Source of the DNA: Arabidopsis thaliana
Lineage: Eukaryota > Streptophyta > Magnoliopsida > Brassicales > Brassicaceae
Reading direction: 5' to 3'
NCBI RefSeq assembly: GCF_000001735.4
Contig: NC_003070.9
Location: 14,006,001 to 14,070,000, forward strand
Length of the DNA stretch: 64,000 nt
Every line of letters begins with the position of its first letter. Position 1 is the first letter of the stretch. Below, piece by piece: positions 34,030 through 45,628 of the stretch. The notes beneath the pieces were generated by a model. That model worked only from the letters and a program-made list of their open reading frames with translations. It was not told the origin of the DNA and did not search any database. The position numbers and the translations under genes are program-made.

Positions 34030-35040
34030 ACTCGATCACAAGATGTTTTTGTCTATCATTCGTCTATAAGCCAAATAGTCATCCCAAGTCCCCCATATCT
34101 ACATGAGTTCATGAAATAAATAACGAAACTAAGTTGCAAAGTACGAAATTAACAAACCATTTCATCCACAAAGCCAGTTTTATGATATAAAAATAATAGA
34201 ATTACCTATAGAAAAGAAGAGTTACGGTGGTGAGACGTGAAGAGTCGGTAAAACAAACTTGTGGATATTGCTAAATGAAGATTAGGGTTAACATAAGAGG
34301 TTCTCGGTATTAATAGTTGTGGTAAAACCAACCTAAATTAATGGAATACAGTGGACAACCGGTCCAAATTCTTTTTAAAAATTAGTAATTTATATATTTA
34401 TATAAAATAATACGTGGCAATTTAGAGAACAAGACATTTCAAAGGAAAATACATTTTTCGTTGACTCCAAGAACCCTAGTCACTCGTGAAGAAATTTTAG
34501 GCAATTATTGTTGTGCCCTATCCACAACGAAGCAGAACTAGCTTTGGTAACATCGAAGAGTGTAAGAAACGAATTTAATTTTTCCTTACTTCTGAGATTT
34601 ACGAAAATATGAAAGGAAAAAAAACGAAGCTTCTTAAGAAATTGCAAACAAATATTATTAGAGAAGATACGGCCTACAAATATTAAAAATAGAGTATCGA
34701 ATCAAATTCCAGAATTTGGGAAATGGGAAGAAGATTAGATCGGACCCTAACTCACAGAAAATTGTCATGTTGAGGATTGGTTCAATCTCGTGGTTAGTCT
34801 TTCGTTTATGAATGAAATTGGGTTAAGTGGGGAGAAGATGGGTTGTGTTTTCATTTAAAAGCTAAGGCTCAAGTACAGACTGACGGTTTGATTTTCCTCT
34901 GGATCATTGGTCATGCAATGGAGCTAGGCTGTGAATGGTACTTGGAAATATCTCAACAAATTTTGGATATCATGTGAGTTTCCACTCTGATGCAGTTTTT
35001 TTTTTTGTAAAGTTTGGAGCTTTGGGATACAAACGAGTGG
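34030..35040. other. No clear gene
   Basis: Mixed AT-rich sequence between the Transposase_24 relic and the GCP3-like fragment. A (T)n-rich GTAAAG at about 34990-35012 could be a splice junction of the captured fragment. Confidence 0.35.
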
Positions 35041-35050
35041 AAGAGATCAT

Positions 35051-35400
35051 ATGGGTAAAGACGAATCAACTTCCACTCATTTGGGGATAAGTGATAATGG
35101 TAATGGGCTTTTAAGCCGTGGAATAGTTAAGAAGAAGGATTGGAGTAATGGAGTTTTGTTGGTTAGTAAAGATCCTGAGAATTTGAGGGATATTGCGTTT
35201 AGACAGTATGCGATTTTGGTTAAGTGAGAGAATGAAGTGACAAAGGAGGTTCTAGTGAGGGATGTTTTGTATGCTAGCCAAAGAATTGATGGCAAATATG
35301 TCAAATTTAACAATGAAATCGACGGTTATGTGGGGCAGGAGTCTATTACGGTACCTCGAGCTACGAGGATTATGCTTTGTATGCACTATTCATGTCTACA
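35051..35400 (+). pseudogene. Gamma-tubulin complex component 3 (GCP3/SPC98)-like fragment
   Basis: One frame with a single TGA reads KKDWSNGVLLVSKDPENL, RDIAFRQYAILVK, stop, ENEVTKEVLVRDVLYASQR, IDGKYVKFNNEIDGY, then VPRATRIM. This is the N-terminal grip region of plant GCP3 (SPC98), where LVRDVLYxxQGIDGKYVKF is diagnostic; GCP3 helps nucleate microtubules in the gamma-tubulin complex. Only about 100 residues of a protein of over 800 are present. Homology stops at about 35395. The fragment is on the plus strand, between minus-strand CACTA coding relics, so it was probably captured or inserted into the transposon. QGIDGKY is QRIDGKY here, a further sign of relaxed selection. Confidence 0.8.
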
Positions 35401-36101
35401 AAGCATTTAAGACCATTGTATTCATGTCTGATATACGTACTAGATTCACATGATCATTTACACATCTGAAGAATCAAAACTTTCTTGGTTTTGCCACCTT
35501 TTAAACACTTGACAATGATCACTAATCAAGTCCTGCTTAAACTCCGTTGTTTCTGCGTTTTGGTTTGGTTAGTTTGTGAACAAAGCTGCAAAAACAAATC
35601 ATTGGGGTGTTTAGAGTGCTATCATCATCATTGATAATAGTTGTATTAAGTAAAAAAAGTTGTTTCTAATATTACAGAATTTATCAATTCATCGCCACAC
35701 AAGCTTCATGGAGTTGCAGATCATGTACTCAACCTTTGCTTTGTTTATGACATTTCAACTTCATATACACGCTCCTGATTTTAGCCTGTTGGATTGCTAG
35801 CACCTCATATCTGCCAAAATACTTTCCAAATACCAAATACTCAAACAAAATTTTGGCATAAAAAGTACTTACTTTGCTGCAAGCTCCCTCACAAGCTCCC
35901 TCACAAGCTAGAAATATATGCTCCAAAACTGATGTTCCTTTAAAATTTGTGGGCATAATTTTAGTCTCAACTATGATAGTTCATGTAACACCGTCTCAGC
36001 TTTCTTCACCATCTCTCTCACTTTCTTATTTCCCGGATCCCACAAAAAAAACATTAAAACCCAACAAAAAAATGCAAATCGTAGAAGGAACAAAGATCTC
36101 A
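35401..36101. other. No clear gene
   Basis: A small minus-strand frame at 35729-35956 includes two tandem copies of a CEGA unit, from a 12-bp duplication (ACAAGCTCCCTC) at 35879-35908. Its origin is unknown. Confidence 0.35.
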
Positions 36102-36569
36102 GAGCATCATTAATGGTAGTTTCTTAGCATAATCTTCACATAGTTCTTATGAATATTTTTATAATTGATTTTGAAAATTTTGAAGTTAAGAATTTAGTTT
36201 AGAGATTGAAATTTTGGCAATATGTAATGGTGGACTCTTAACTTGGAGTTTTTAAAAAACAAAATTTGAAAAAAAATTAGAAACATTATAATTTTAAAAA
36301 ACTTAATAATTATTACAACTCAAATTTATCTAAGAATTAAGATTAATTGAATTAAAACATTAGATTTAATACCTAATTTATCTAAGAATTAAGATTAATT
36401 GAATTAAAACATTATATTTAATACCTAATTTATCTAAGAATTAACCTAAGAAACATTAGATTTGGCTCTTATATAAGAGCCATTCTTAACAATTAATTGA
36501 CTTATAACATTAAATTTAAGACTTACTTTATCTAAGAACTAACCTAAGAAACTATCAATAATGATGGTC
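36102..36569. mobile_element. Harbinger-type MITE, 468 bp
   Basis: Starts GAGCATCATTAATGG.AGTTTCTTA and ends with its imperfect inverse (TAAGAAACTATCAATAATGATGGTC). The 3-bp duplication TCA flanks it at 36099-36101 and 36570-36572. The TIR resembles that of the Harbinger element at 58204. Inside, a unit of about 54 bp (ATTTATCTAAGAATTAAG) is repeated about three times at 36317-36445. Confidence 0.85.
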
Positions 36570-36621
36570 TCACAACGCTTAAAATCCAAGCTTGTCTTTG
36601 AAACAACTCACAATGATAAAG

Positions 36622-37690
36622 TTAAAAATATAGTTCAGAAATAAAGAGTACAATTGTAAGCATCTCTATACAAAAATAGAGAGCTAAGCCAAACATAACA
36701 CCATCACAAAAAAATAACTGAAGTAAATAAAAAACAATATTTTTACTCATGATCATCAAAATCTGATGAGTCCCTTGACCGAATTGAATGACACCTACAC
36801 TTACATCATTTAGTTGGTGATTTTCAACATCCACCAATATAGTGTTTTCAAGAGAATGTTCAACCACACTAATAAAGTCTACATAGCTTTGTTGCATCGG
36901 ATTGTGTTCCTTCACTCCATCTACTATTCCTCTTGGATTAATTTGTGTAGCTGTGATCCTCGGATCATAGATGCGTTTAACTCTAGGATATGGAATGTAG
37001 CACACTTGATTGACTTGGGATGCAAGAACAAATGGATCATACTTATTTAGCTTTTTAGCCGAATTAATCTCCGTAACGCCAAATTTTGTAAGTCAAACAC
37101 CACGTTCCCTAGTAGGATTGTACCACTGACACTTGAAAAACACACATTTTATGAGTCCATGATACTAAACCTCTAAAAAGTCTTTAATCACACCGTAATT
37201 TTTTGCATCCATCGTACGCACAACAACTCCATGGTTGATGGTCTATCTGAGCCGCCCAAATTCTGCAAATATTTTTGGGATATCAGAGTGGTAAGAAGGT
37301 TTCTTCCCGCAATCGTCATAGCGACATGGTTTTCTACCTTTTGTTTAAACATTAGGTGCGAAGTAGTACGAAGAAAAATATGTAGTCTCTTCATTTATAT
37401 TTTGCGCCACGATAGAACCCTCGACCTTCCTCAGATTTTTCACTTTCTGTTTTAGATGAAACATTAACCTTTCAAATGGATACATCCACCTATACTGAAC
37501 ATGTCCACCTAACACTACTTCTCGAGGAAGATGAATCGGAAGATGTTCCATAACATCAAAAAAAAAATGGTGAAAATATTTTTTCTAAATTGCATAAGAT
37601 CAAAGGAATGTTCTTATCCTGAAGAGTTATATCATTGGCTGCGAAGGATCTTGAGCAAAGGTCTATGAAAAAAGTATTTATCTCTGTATT
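36622..37690 (-). pseudogene. CACTA TNPD transposase, C-terminal part, decayed
   Basis: At about 37690-37380 the minus strand gives ILCNLEKIFSPFFFDVMEH, LPIHLPREVVLGGHVQYRWM, YPFERLMFHLKQKVKN and PEGS-like VEGSIVAQNINEE, the DUF4218 block of plant TNP2/TNPD proteins. At 37005-36622 PYPRVKRIYDPRI matches the following DUF4216 block. Frameshifts separate the pieces. The N-terminal Transposase_21 block is not adjacent; a matching piece lies at 54.6-54.9 kb on the same strand. Confidence 0.8.
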
Positions 37691-38389
37691 AATTATATAT
37701 ATTTATTAGTAAACATGTAAATATGCTTTCATAATATATATACTGAAATTTGCTCATATTGACTCTACTTTTAACAAAAATAACTAGAATGACTCTAATC
37801 TTAAGTAAAAAGACTAATTAACCATAATCAAAGTTAAACCCATAATTCCCTTTAAAAAAATAAGAATAATGAATTAAGTAAAAATAAAAATGATAAATGA
37901 AGAAGTTACAAAGAAACTAAATAAACTAGGTCTTTTTTTTGCCGTCATCTTCCATTTTTTTCCCTTTCTTCTTCTTCATCGATATTATGCAAAACCAAAA
38001 CCCAAAACCCCGATATGGAAATCATCTTCTCCGACAACAACAACGGCGTCAATATCATCAGGATTTGGCGATTTCTCTTTGCCGTTGGTGAGTAATTTAT
38101 TTCTTCTCTTATTTCCCTCTTTGCATGTCTCTTCTTCTTCTTCTATTTTCAATCAAAAATCGGTTGTTCTTGAATACAGTTTCTCCGGTTAGAACAACGG
38201 CGGAGATATCATTTGGATTTGTCGATTTCTAAATTTGGCGGTTCAGCTTTGTAGATTTCAGTTCTCCGGTGGTGACTGCTCTTCTTCTTCGGTGTCATTG
38301 CTTTGCCCTTTCATTGGAATTTGATTTCTTCATCCATTAGCAAAATTATCATCCTTAGGTGTGTTTCCCATCCCTTTTGAGTTAATCGT
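37691..38389. other. No clear gene
   Basis: An AT-rich left part with TGACTCTA words repeated at about 37760 and 37792. A less AT-rich right part (37920-38340) has short open frames and gene-leader-like pyrimidine tracts, none recognisable. Confidence 0.35.
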
Positions 38390-39932
38390 TGATATGTCTA
38401 TAATTTGCATGATTTAGGCATTCATTCTTCACCACTTTGTCATTCTTTCATCCACATTTCATCTCATTAGGAGTCGTTTTAGTGTGTTTTACATACTTAG
38501 GACGATTTTGCATTAGGATTGCATGTGCATGGCATATTTGGTTGTTTTCAGGTACTTTGGATGCTTTTGGAGTTCAAACAGAGGAAAAACAGAACATGAA
38601 GTCAAAATGCCCAATGACGCCTTCAGCAAAAGTACTCTATCGCAGCCTCGGAGCTCTGCCAGGGCAAATCACTCTATCGCAACCCCGGAGAAGCAAACAG
38701 CTCAATTTCACTCAATCGCGAAGCCGGAGGAATCACCCCATCAGAACCACTCGATCACACCCTCATGACATCCACTCGATCGCACTCGATCACAAGGTCG
38801 CTGGACCATTCAATCTCGATTTCACTGCATTTCACTCGATCGCAAGACGGAGCCCCTGAAGCCCAGTTTGATCAATGACATACTCGATCACTGGGAAGCT
38901 CATTTCAGCCCGTCTGATGCCAATGACACATTCGGTCGCAGGATCATGACGTGAAGATTCGCTATATATTTAGTTTCCTTATTTGTTTCATTTTTTGGCT
39001 TATATAAACTACCTCTTAGGGTTTTCCCTAAGGCATCCGCTATTATCCGTTTTTATCTCGCTTTTACATTTTCGCAACTTTGATAGCCGCAGTGTTTCTC
39101 CTGCGACTTTGTAGTTTCGCTTTCAAGTATTTGATATTCAGTTTTCGTTTAAGTCTTTCGTCAATTCTGTTATCATGTTTTCAATTGTTGCTTTGTTATT
39201 GTCTTTGATTATGTCTGAGTAGTGAACTGTATTTCTGAGGATGGGATAGAATAGTTGTGGTTTACTTGGTCGTTTTAGGTGGTTGAGTTTAGAATTCTAG
39301 AATCCCTTCTAGATTAGTTGCGCTTATTGCTTATTTCACTGGCTAATGTGGAGTATGAGTCCAGACGTCCAGCGTTCAGAAGGCGTTTAATGGGCGTTGG
39401 ATCCTATTAATTCCAGAGATACCTGACTCTACCCCAAGGGATTGGCTGTAGAGAGGGTATTGACTTTAACATGTTGATTCCATAATGCCTGCTTAGTTAG
39501 AGATCACTAAAGGGATTTAGGTCAGTGTCTAGCTTTGCTTGAGGATTTCTATCACGGGAGTGAATTAATCTGTTGTTGAACTTGTTGTCTAGGGATAGCT
39601 TCTGTGAAGTTTTGTCAACCGCCTGAATAGATTAAGTAGACCACACTATTCGATTACCCCATCCTTAGGAATCGTTTATCCATTTGATTGCCTGTTATCA
39701 TTTCTGCTTTGTCATTCACTTGCCTGCTATTGCCATTCCTGCTTTTAGTTTCATTTCATTTCTGTTATTGCATACTAGGACTGTTAGGACCAACCAACTT
39801 TCTGCTTGGCTTGACTTAGAGCTTTCTGATCATATCTCATCTGTTTGCATCACACCGGATTGGATTGACATCCTAAAATACTACAACGACAAGATAGTGT
39901 TTTAGGATTAATTGACAAAAATCCTACTATCA
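38390..39932 (+). mobile_element. Athila-like solo LTR with ATCGT target duplication
   Basis: TGATATGTCT at 38390 to CTACTATCA at 39932 (1543 bp), flanked by ATCGT at 38385-38389 and 39933-39937. The 3' part (GACATCCTAAAATACTACAA to TTAATTGACAAAAATCC) resembles Athila-group Ty3/gypsy LTR ends. No primer site or gag-pol follows, so it is a solo LTR left by recombination. The 5' part carries many CTCGATCGCA / CTCTATCGCA words (38635-38850). Confidence 0.85.
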
Positions 39933-39937
39933 ATCGT

Positions 39938-40362
39938 GTATTGTTGATTATGATTTCAATATTAATTTTCCCCTTTTTGTTTCATAACTATTCCTTCACC
40001 GTGTTCTTGTTTCATCATCGCTGCTCTCGAAACTAGTCGGCATACTTAGAGGTAAATTTTTAAGAAAACCTAAAAACTCTTTATTGGTGAATCATTATTC
40101 CTATCGAGTGTATTGTTTATTATTTGGATTTCAATTTTTAGTAATCAATTGATATCCGAGTGTATTGTTTGGATTCCTTTTCAGATTTTAATTCTTAGTA
40201 ATCTATTGTTTTGGTAGCTAACTTATGCCAAATTCGCTGGAAAAAAAATTAGAAATATATTCCCGCCTTTGGAAATAGTTTGTAGTTGAATTAGGGTCAT
40301 GTTGTGACAAATTTACTCAATTTATCATGTGTCTTTAGTGACAGATTTGTTCAAAAATCTTT
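39938..40362. other. Spacer with a three-copy repeat
   Basis: GTGTATTGTT plus a following ATTTGGATTTCAATTTTTAGTAATC-like segment recurs near 39936, 40098 and 40158. This is the target into which the solo LTR inserted, and probably the left end of the MULE. Confidence 0.5.
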
Positions 40363-43300
40363 ATGACAATCTCTTTGAACATTGTTTTTCTCTATGATAA
40401 GGTATTGTGTCGTCTAGTCAAAACCTTATATAGTTACCGGCCTCGTCTTTATCTAGAAGGTAAATCACCACTACAAAACAGGAGCATAAACCATTGCTGC
40501 TTTGTTTCAAATATCTTTAAGATTAGATCAAGATTAGGTAGTGATGTGTGGAAAGGTTTGTTGAAATCATCACTTGGTGTCTTTATAAAGTTTGCTCATG
40601 CGGAATATATATGGGCTGGCAAAACTGTTCACTACTTCTTTACAAACCAGCTGAGTGTCAACAACTTTCAGGAGCTTTGATCTGTGATTGATGGAAGGCC
40701 AATCAGATTTTCTCTTACTAAATTTGCGGATATAATGGGTTTCAACTGTGATCTTATTGACAAGTCAGCCACTTGTGAAGCTGGACACCATGAGTTTTGG
40801 AATGAAATGGATGTTGGAACGTCCGAGGGTCCCTTGTTTACTAAGTTGGAGTGCGTAATGGATATTAGCAAGGAATGGAGTTATGAGAAGAGGTTGATGG
40901 TTGGTAGGTTATGCTTGTTATCTGTTGGAGTTCATGAGATTCTTCACGGTTCTAGAATCCCTTTGCCAAGCGCTAATTAGTTCTTGATCCAGAGTCTTTT
41001 GAGAAATATCCTTGGGGTCGATTTGCAATTGAGTCTCTAGTTAGTTCCGTGAAGATTATTGACTACAAAAAAAACTCATATGGGATTCATGGATGTGTCT
41101 ATGCCTTGTGGATTTGGATTTACGAGAGTATGCCTGGATTGAGAGAAATTTATGGATTTAGAAGAGCAACAACTAATGGTGTTGCACTACTTGATTGGAG
41201 ATCAAGTCGCGCACGTATCAAATTTAAGAAATTCATTGAAACTGAGAAGGTTGCCCATGAAGAGGTTTGTGTGATCTTCTCTAGTTCTTTAGTTAGGTTC
41301 TTTCATATATTTAATAAATTCTGAGACATGTAACTAACATAATCTTTTAATTTTGTGTTGTTAGTAGGTGCAGGTCAGGCATATGCTTCCTGATTCTTTG
41401 GAAAACATGTACCCTAAATGGAGTGACTTGCCTGAGAATCAAGATATGACGCTTGACAACTTGATTAGAGATATCATACACAACCGTTTAAGAAACAATG
41501 CGTGGAAACATGTGAAATCAGTGCTTAAGAGGAAACGAAAAAATAAAAAAATGAGGATGTTCGAGTAGTGTCATTTCAAAGGAAAAGAATGGTAATGAGT
41601 CAACGCCTATTGATGATGAAAGAGCAGAGGTTTCTAACAAAAAAACAGCTAACAGAAAAAGCACATATGGAGGTCCTGTTTTTTTTTCTTCCCATTTTAC
41701 AAAATTAGCTTTTATAATTGTCTACATTTTGACAATAATTTAGTTACACAATTATTTCACTAATTATAGGTTGATAAATAGGAGAAGACAAGCTTGTTGG
41801 ATATTTGGAAGATGCTGGAAAAAATGACAAGGACAATTACGGAGATGGACAAAAATCTGAACAGAAGAATTGATGGTTTGGAGAGTAAATTCCTCTTGTT
41901 AATCAGAAAGTGATTGTTTTAGATGAGTAGCTTAGTAAGAGACTTGCAGCTGTGGAGAATGATTTGAAAGCTTTGAAAGAGTCTCATCCCGCTGATGTAT
42001 CCATTAATGATGTCACATCCAACAACAAAGGAGATGATGCCACATTCAACAACGATAAAGAAGATGAGACACCCAATAAAGAACTTGAACTACAATTAAA
42101 AATTGTTTTTCATATTTATCATGAATTTTGATGTTGATGAAATATTAAATTATTGATTATCGAAGTCTTGTATGGTAGAGGAGAAGCCATAATCTCAAGA
42201 TGGTTTGCCTTGTTAGAGAGTAGTGAAGAAAGTTATCTACTTAGTGAAGAACAAGAAAAAGCATGAATGAGAAATATCTGAGCTGCTTGTTCTTTGTGAA
42301 AAGAAAGATGCAACAAAGGGTAAGAAGAAGAAAGTTGCAATCATGCCTAAAAAAGCATCTAAGATACCTAAGAAGAAGATGGCCAAGGTAAAGGAAATGA
42401 AGGTATCAACTCCAAAAGTTTTAAAGAAGACAATGAGGAGAGATGACGACTATGTTGGTGATGTAACTGAAAAAGTTGTAGCAGATACTTTGAAAATGGC
42501 TTGCAGTTTTGAAGATACATTCTCTAATCCTCATGTACAGCGGGCTAGTGAAGCAATGGCTATCGTGTTGTCGTCAATTGAAGACCAAATTAAAAATTTG
42601 AATGATGGTACTACTAGAGAGACGAGTGACTCAACTAGCCGATTATATAAAACCTCCTTATGTAGGGAAATCCACAGTGAAGCGCATTATCACGGATGGA
42701 GCACCATCCCCTTCCATACCCGAGCATCTTCAACCAGTTTCAGATGAGAAACTTCATAGTCTCATGGATTGGCTAGGCTTGATGAGTAAGTTTCTGTTTT
42801 CTAGTTCTAAAATCCATGATTTCGGTTCTCTTTTATCATTTTTTTTCCCAGAGAAGAACCATTTCAAACAAATAATTTTGATGTTCGATTGTTTTGGCAA
42901 ATTATAACTCCTAGAAAAGACCAGATGGAACACATGGTTGGGTGAAAGACTATGTAAGTATTCCCTTTTGTAATTTACAATTTTCAGCTTGTGGAATTGG
43001 TTTAAAATTTGGTTTTAATTGTTGTATTGATTATGTTGCACCACATGGGAACTACAATGACTATGTTTCCTAGAAAGTTCATTCGTGATCCTTATAAATA
43101 CCAAATCACCGCATTGCTTTCCTTGATCAAGTTTTGATAAGAAAGATGAAGAATGACTACAACAAACACTATTCGTCTGATTTTAAAACCTACAACTGGA
43201 CCGGCTATTATGTGAATCACCTCAACGGTACAAGTCATACAGACGCAGCGACAAACAATAAGTGGTTCACTAATGTAGATCACCTTTACGGTTGTCTCTT

Positions 43301-43742
43301 TGTCAATGAAAATCATTGGGTGGCTTTGGATTTTAACTTGAAGACAAACAGGATCTACGTTTACGACAGCATTCCCACACCTGTTGAGGAATTAGAAATG
43401 GTTCAACAGTGCATGTTTTTAAGGAAGATAATCCCAACTATGTTGTCTGAATATATTCTAGAAAAGGACCATAAGAAGAGCTACGCAATGTTGGAGGTGA
43501 AGAGGGTTACAAAGAAGAACCCAGTGAATGACGATCGAGGTGATTGTGCAATATATGCGATAAAATACATTGAATGTTTGGCACTTGGAAAGTCATTCGA
43601 CGGATTGTGTGATAGAAACATGCAGGCCTTATGGATCAATCTTGGTGTAGAGATGTTTGATGAATTAGGAGAGTTTGTCGGAACACTTAACTGTGAGACT
43701 CGTCAGAAAGAATTCGAGATTCCTCGCCTTAATGATTCGTAG
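40363..43742 (+). pseudogene. DUF1985 + Ulp1-like SUMO-protease gene of the MULE
   Basis: DUF1985 at about 40540-41320: EYIWAGKTVHYFFTNQLSV, then after one TGA GRPIRFSLTKFADIMGFNC, later GIHGCVYALWIWIYESMPGL after a 1-bp shift near 40978. An intron likely follows (donor near 41265, acceptor near 41369), then VQVRHMLPDSLENMYPKW. A lysine-rich linker is at 42343-42620. The Ulp1/C48 peptidase domain is open at 43134-43742: KWFTNVDHLYGCLFVNENHW holds the catalytic His, VYDS the Asp, and RGDCAIYAIKYIE the Cys. The triad is intact; the oxyanion Gln before the Cys is not at its usual place (NDDRGDC). Ulp1 enzymes cleave SUMO; the role in the transposon is unknown. Stops and shifts upstream make the whole gene non-functional, though the protease domain could still be translated. 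Confidence 0.8.
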
Positions 43743-43986
43743 AAGCTATGTTTGTGTTTTTATTTTGTTATGTGGTTGTTTTGGGTTTTGTTTCAGACAT
43801 TCATGGTATGTGTTTCAAAATTTCATGTTATTTTGTCTCAGACTTCGACGTATATCTTTTCATTTCTCTCATACTTCTACGTTATAGGCAAGTAGAAATG
43901 AATTTCTTACTATTGAGTGACTGGCTTAAAAACCATTGCAGAACCTTAATTATTTTTTCATTTGTCTCAGACTTCTACATCATATG

Positions 43987-44165
43987 TGACTGAATCAAAA
44001 AAACGTGGCAAGACATAAAAGAGGTTTAAGACAAAAAAATATTGAAACAAAATAGTAGAAAACATAAGTGACTGAATCAAAAAAACGTTGCAAGACACAA
44101 AAGATATCAAGTCTAATAGCTTAAACATGCAAAACAAGACAATAGAAGAGGTTTAAGTCTAAAAA
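43987..44165. repeat. Tandem 79-bp repeat at the 3' side of the ULP gene
   Basis: GTGACTGAATCAAAAAAACG occurs at about 43987 and 44066, each followed by CAAGACA.AAAAGA. The AAGAGGTTTAAG...ATATTGAAAC...AAACATAAG block is present at 44022-44068 and again across the LINE insertion site (44148-44165 joined to 50355-50390). Confidence 0.85.
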
Positions 44166-44454
44166 TTGATGATGTCGTCTCTCTCGAAAGGCAATTTTTT
44201 GGGCGATCGACGCCATTTGCTTGTTCTCCACTGGAGATTTTTTTCCGACCTGAGATGTTCGCAGAATTCCTTCTAGAGTCTTCAACGCCGGTTTTTGTCT
44301 GCCAAATGACAATGGTAGTTATTCTTCTCCCCTCTTTACGGGAGGTAATCGTCAACCAAAACCGTCATGGATCATTCTATTTAACCCTTTCAATCATCTA
44401 TTCCTTTTTCTCTCACCACTGTTTTACCAACTCGACAAAAACCAACAATCAATT

Positions 44455-45628
44455 ATGAGTGATTTTCTAAGAAAGTTTGTCCAAGATCTGAATTTGGGAA
44501 TCGACGATGCTCCAAATTTCCTGTCACAGGAATTCGTCTCACAGGCGTTCGCTGTTAACCGCTTCTCACTAATCGTCACACCAGTGAATCCCCGAAAAAA
44601 AACCTACGAGCGTTAATCAGTCAAATGCCTAGAGTTTAGGGACTGGCGGATTCTTGCGTTGGGCGAATCGTTGGCAATGGAAAGGTGCAATTCAAGTTCC
44701 AAACAGATGAATCAATGAACTTGGTCCTGCGACGTGGTCATTCAATGACTGGATGTTGTCAATCAATCGATGGTACCTGAATATCACAGAGAATGAGATG
44801 AAGATAATTCTTTTCTGGGTTTAAATCCAAGGTATCCCTCTTCTTTTCTTAACCAATGCAATGGCTAGGGCAGTTGGAAACAGACTAGGATATGTTGTAG
44901 ATGTTGATTTTGATGAGAACACAAATCAACTAGGATTCATTAGGGTTAAGTTGGCTTGAAATTTAGATGATCCACTCCGGTTCCAAAGAAACATTCAATT
45001 TCAGGCGAATGAGAATACTATCATCAAATTCAGATTTGAGAGATTGAGAAACTTCTGTACCAAGTGTGGTTCCCTTAAGCACGATGCAAATGAATGTGCC
45101 TTGACCTTTGAAGAGGATAATCCTGCACATGATGATGAAGGGAGTGATGATAACCACCAGGAGCATGAACATGGAGAACAAGATATGACTGGTGATGGCT
45201 CGCTACCAAGCATTGATCCGGCTACATTGATACCAGGTCTTCAGAACCATTCGACTACAGGACCAAGACAGGAATAAGACTCAGACTTTGTTCCATCTGA
45301 AATGGCAAGTACTTTTGAAGATACAGATTTAACTACTCATAGACTAAGGTACCTGCATGCCAAATATGTATGTGAATCTCTGATGGATCAAAGAGAAGCA
45401 GGGCTGCTAGAGGAGTTTTCAGACAATGTAATGAACGAGTATGCATTTGTTAAGAGAAAGAGACTCAGCTTTGAAAGGCTTTACAATCAAGCGGAAGCAA
45501 CAGAAGAATCAGCAGTACTAAGACACATACGCAAGAAAGACAAGAAGCTTGGGTTTGCTACATCTGGTTCATCCCCAATGACATTGATCGGAGGTGCAGG
45601 GGGCCCGGTACCCCCACATCCCCCATGA
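44455..45628 (+). pseudogene. LINE ORF1 (DUF4283 + CCHC knuckle)
   Basis: ATG at 44455 opens SDFLRKFVQDLNL and LSQEFVSQAFAVNRFSLIV. DUF4283 continues through GRIVGNGKVQFKF to WVQIQGIPLLFLTN-like sequence near 44810-44850 and RVKLAW near 44950. A CCHC knuckle follows at 45051-45090 (CTKCGSLKHDANEC), then an acidic tail. A TAA at 45275 splits off the last part (ASTFEDTDLTTHRLRYLHAK, LSFERLYNQAEA), which ends at 45628 overlapping the start of ORF2. Frame changes lie near 44610-44700 and 44800-44960. ORF1 proteins bind the LINE RNA. Confidence 0.8.

Noticed and set aside
38437-38859. Open frame of 140 codons rich in S/R/T
   Set aside because: Created by the CTCGATCGCA array of the solo LTR, which is short of stops in this frame.
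44113-44355. Minus-strand frames of 63-80 codons
   Set aside because: Antisense to the LINE 5' UTR; no conserved motif.
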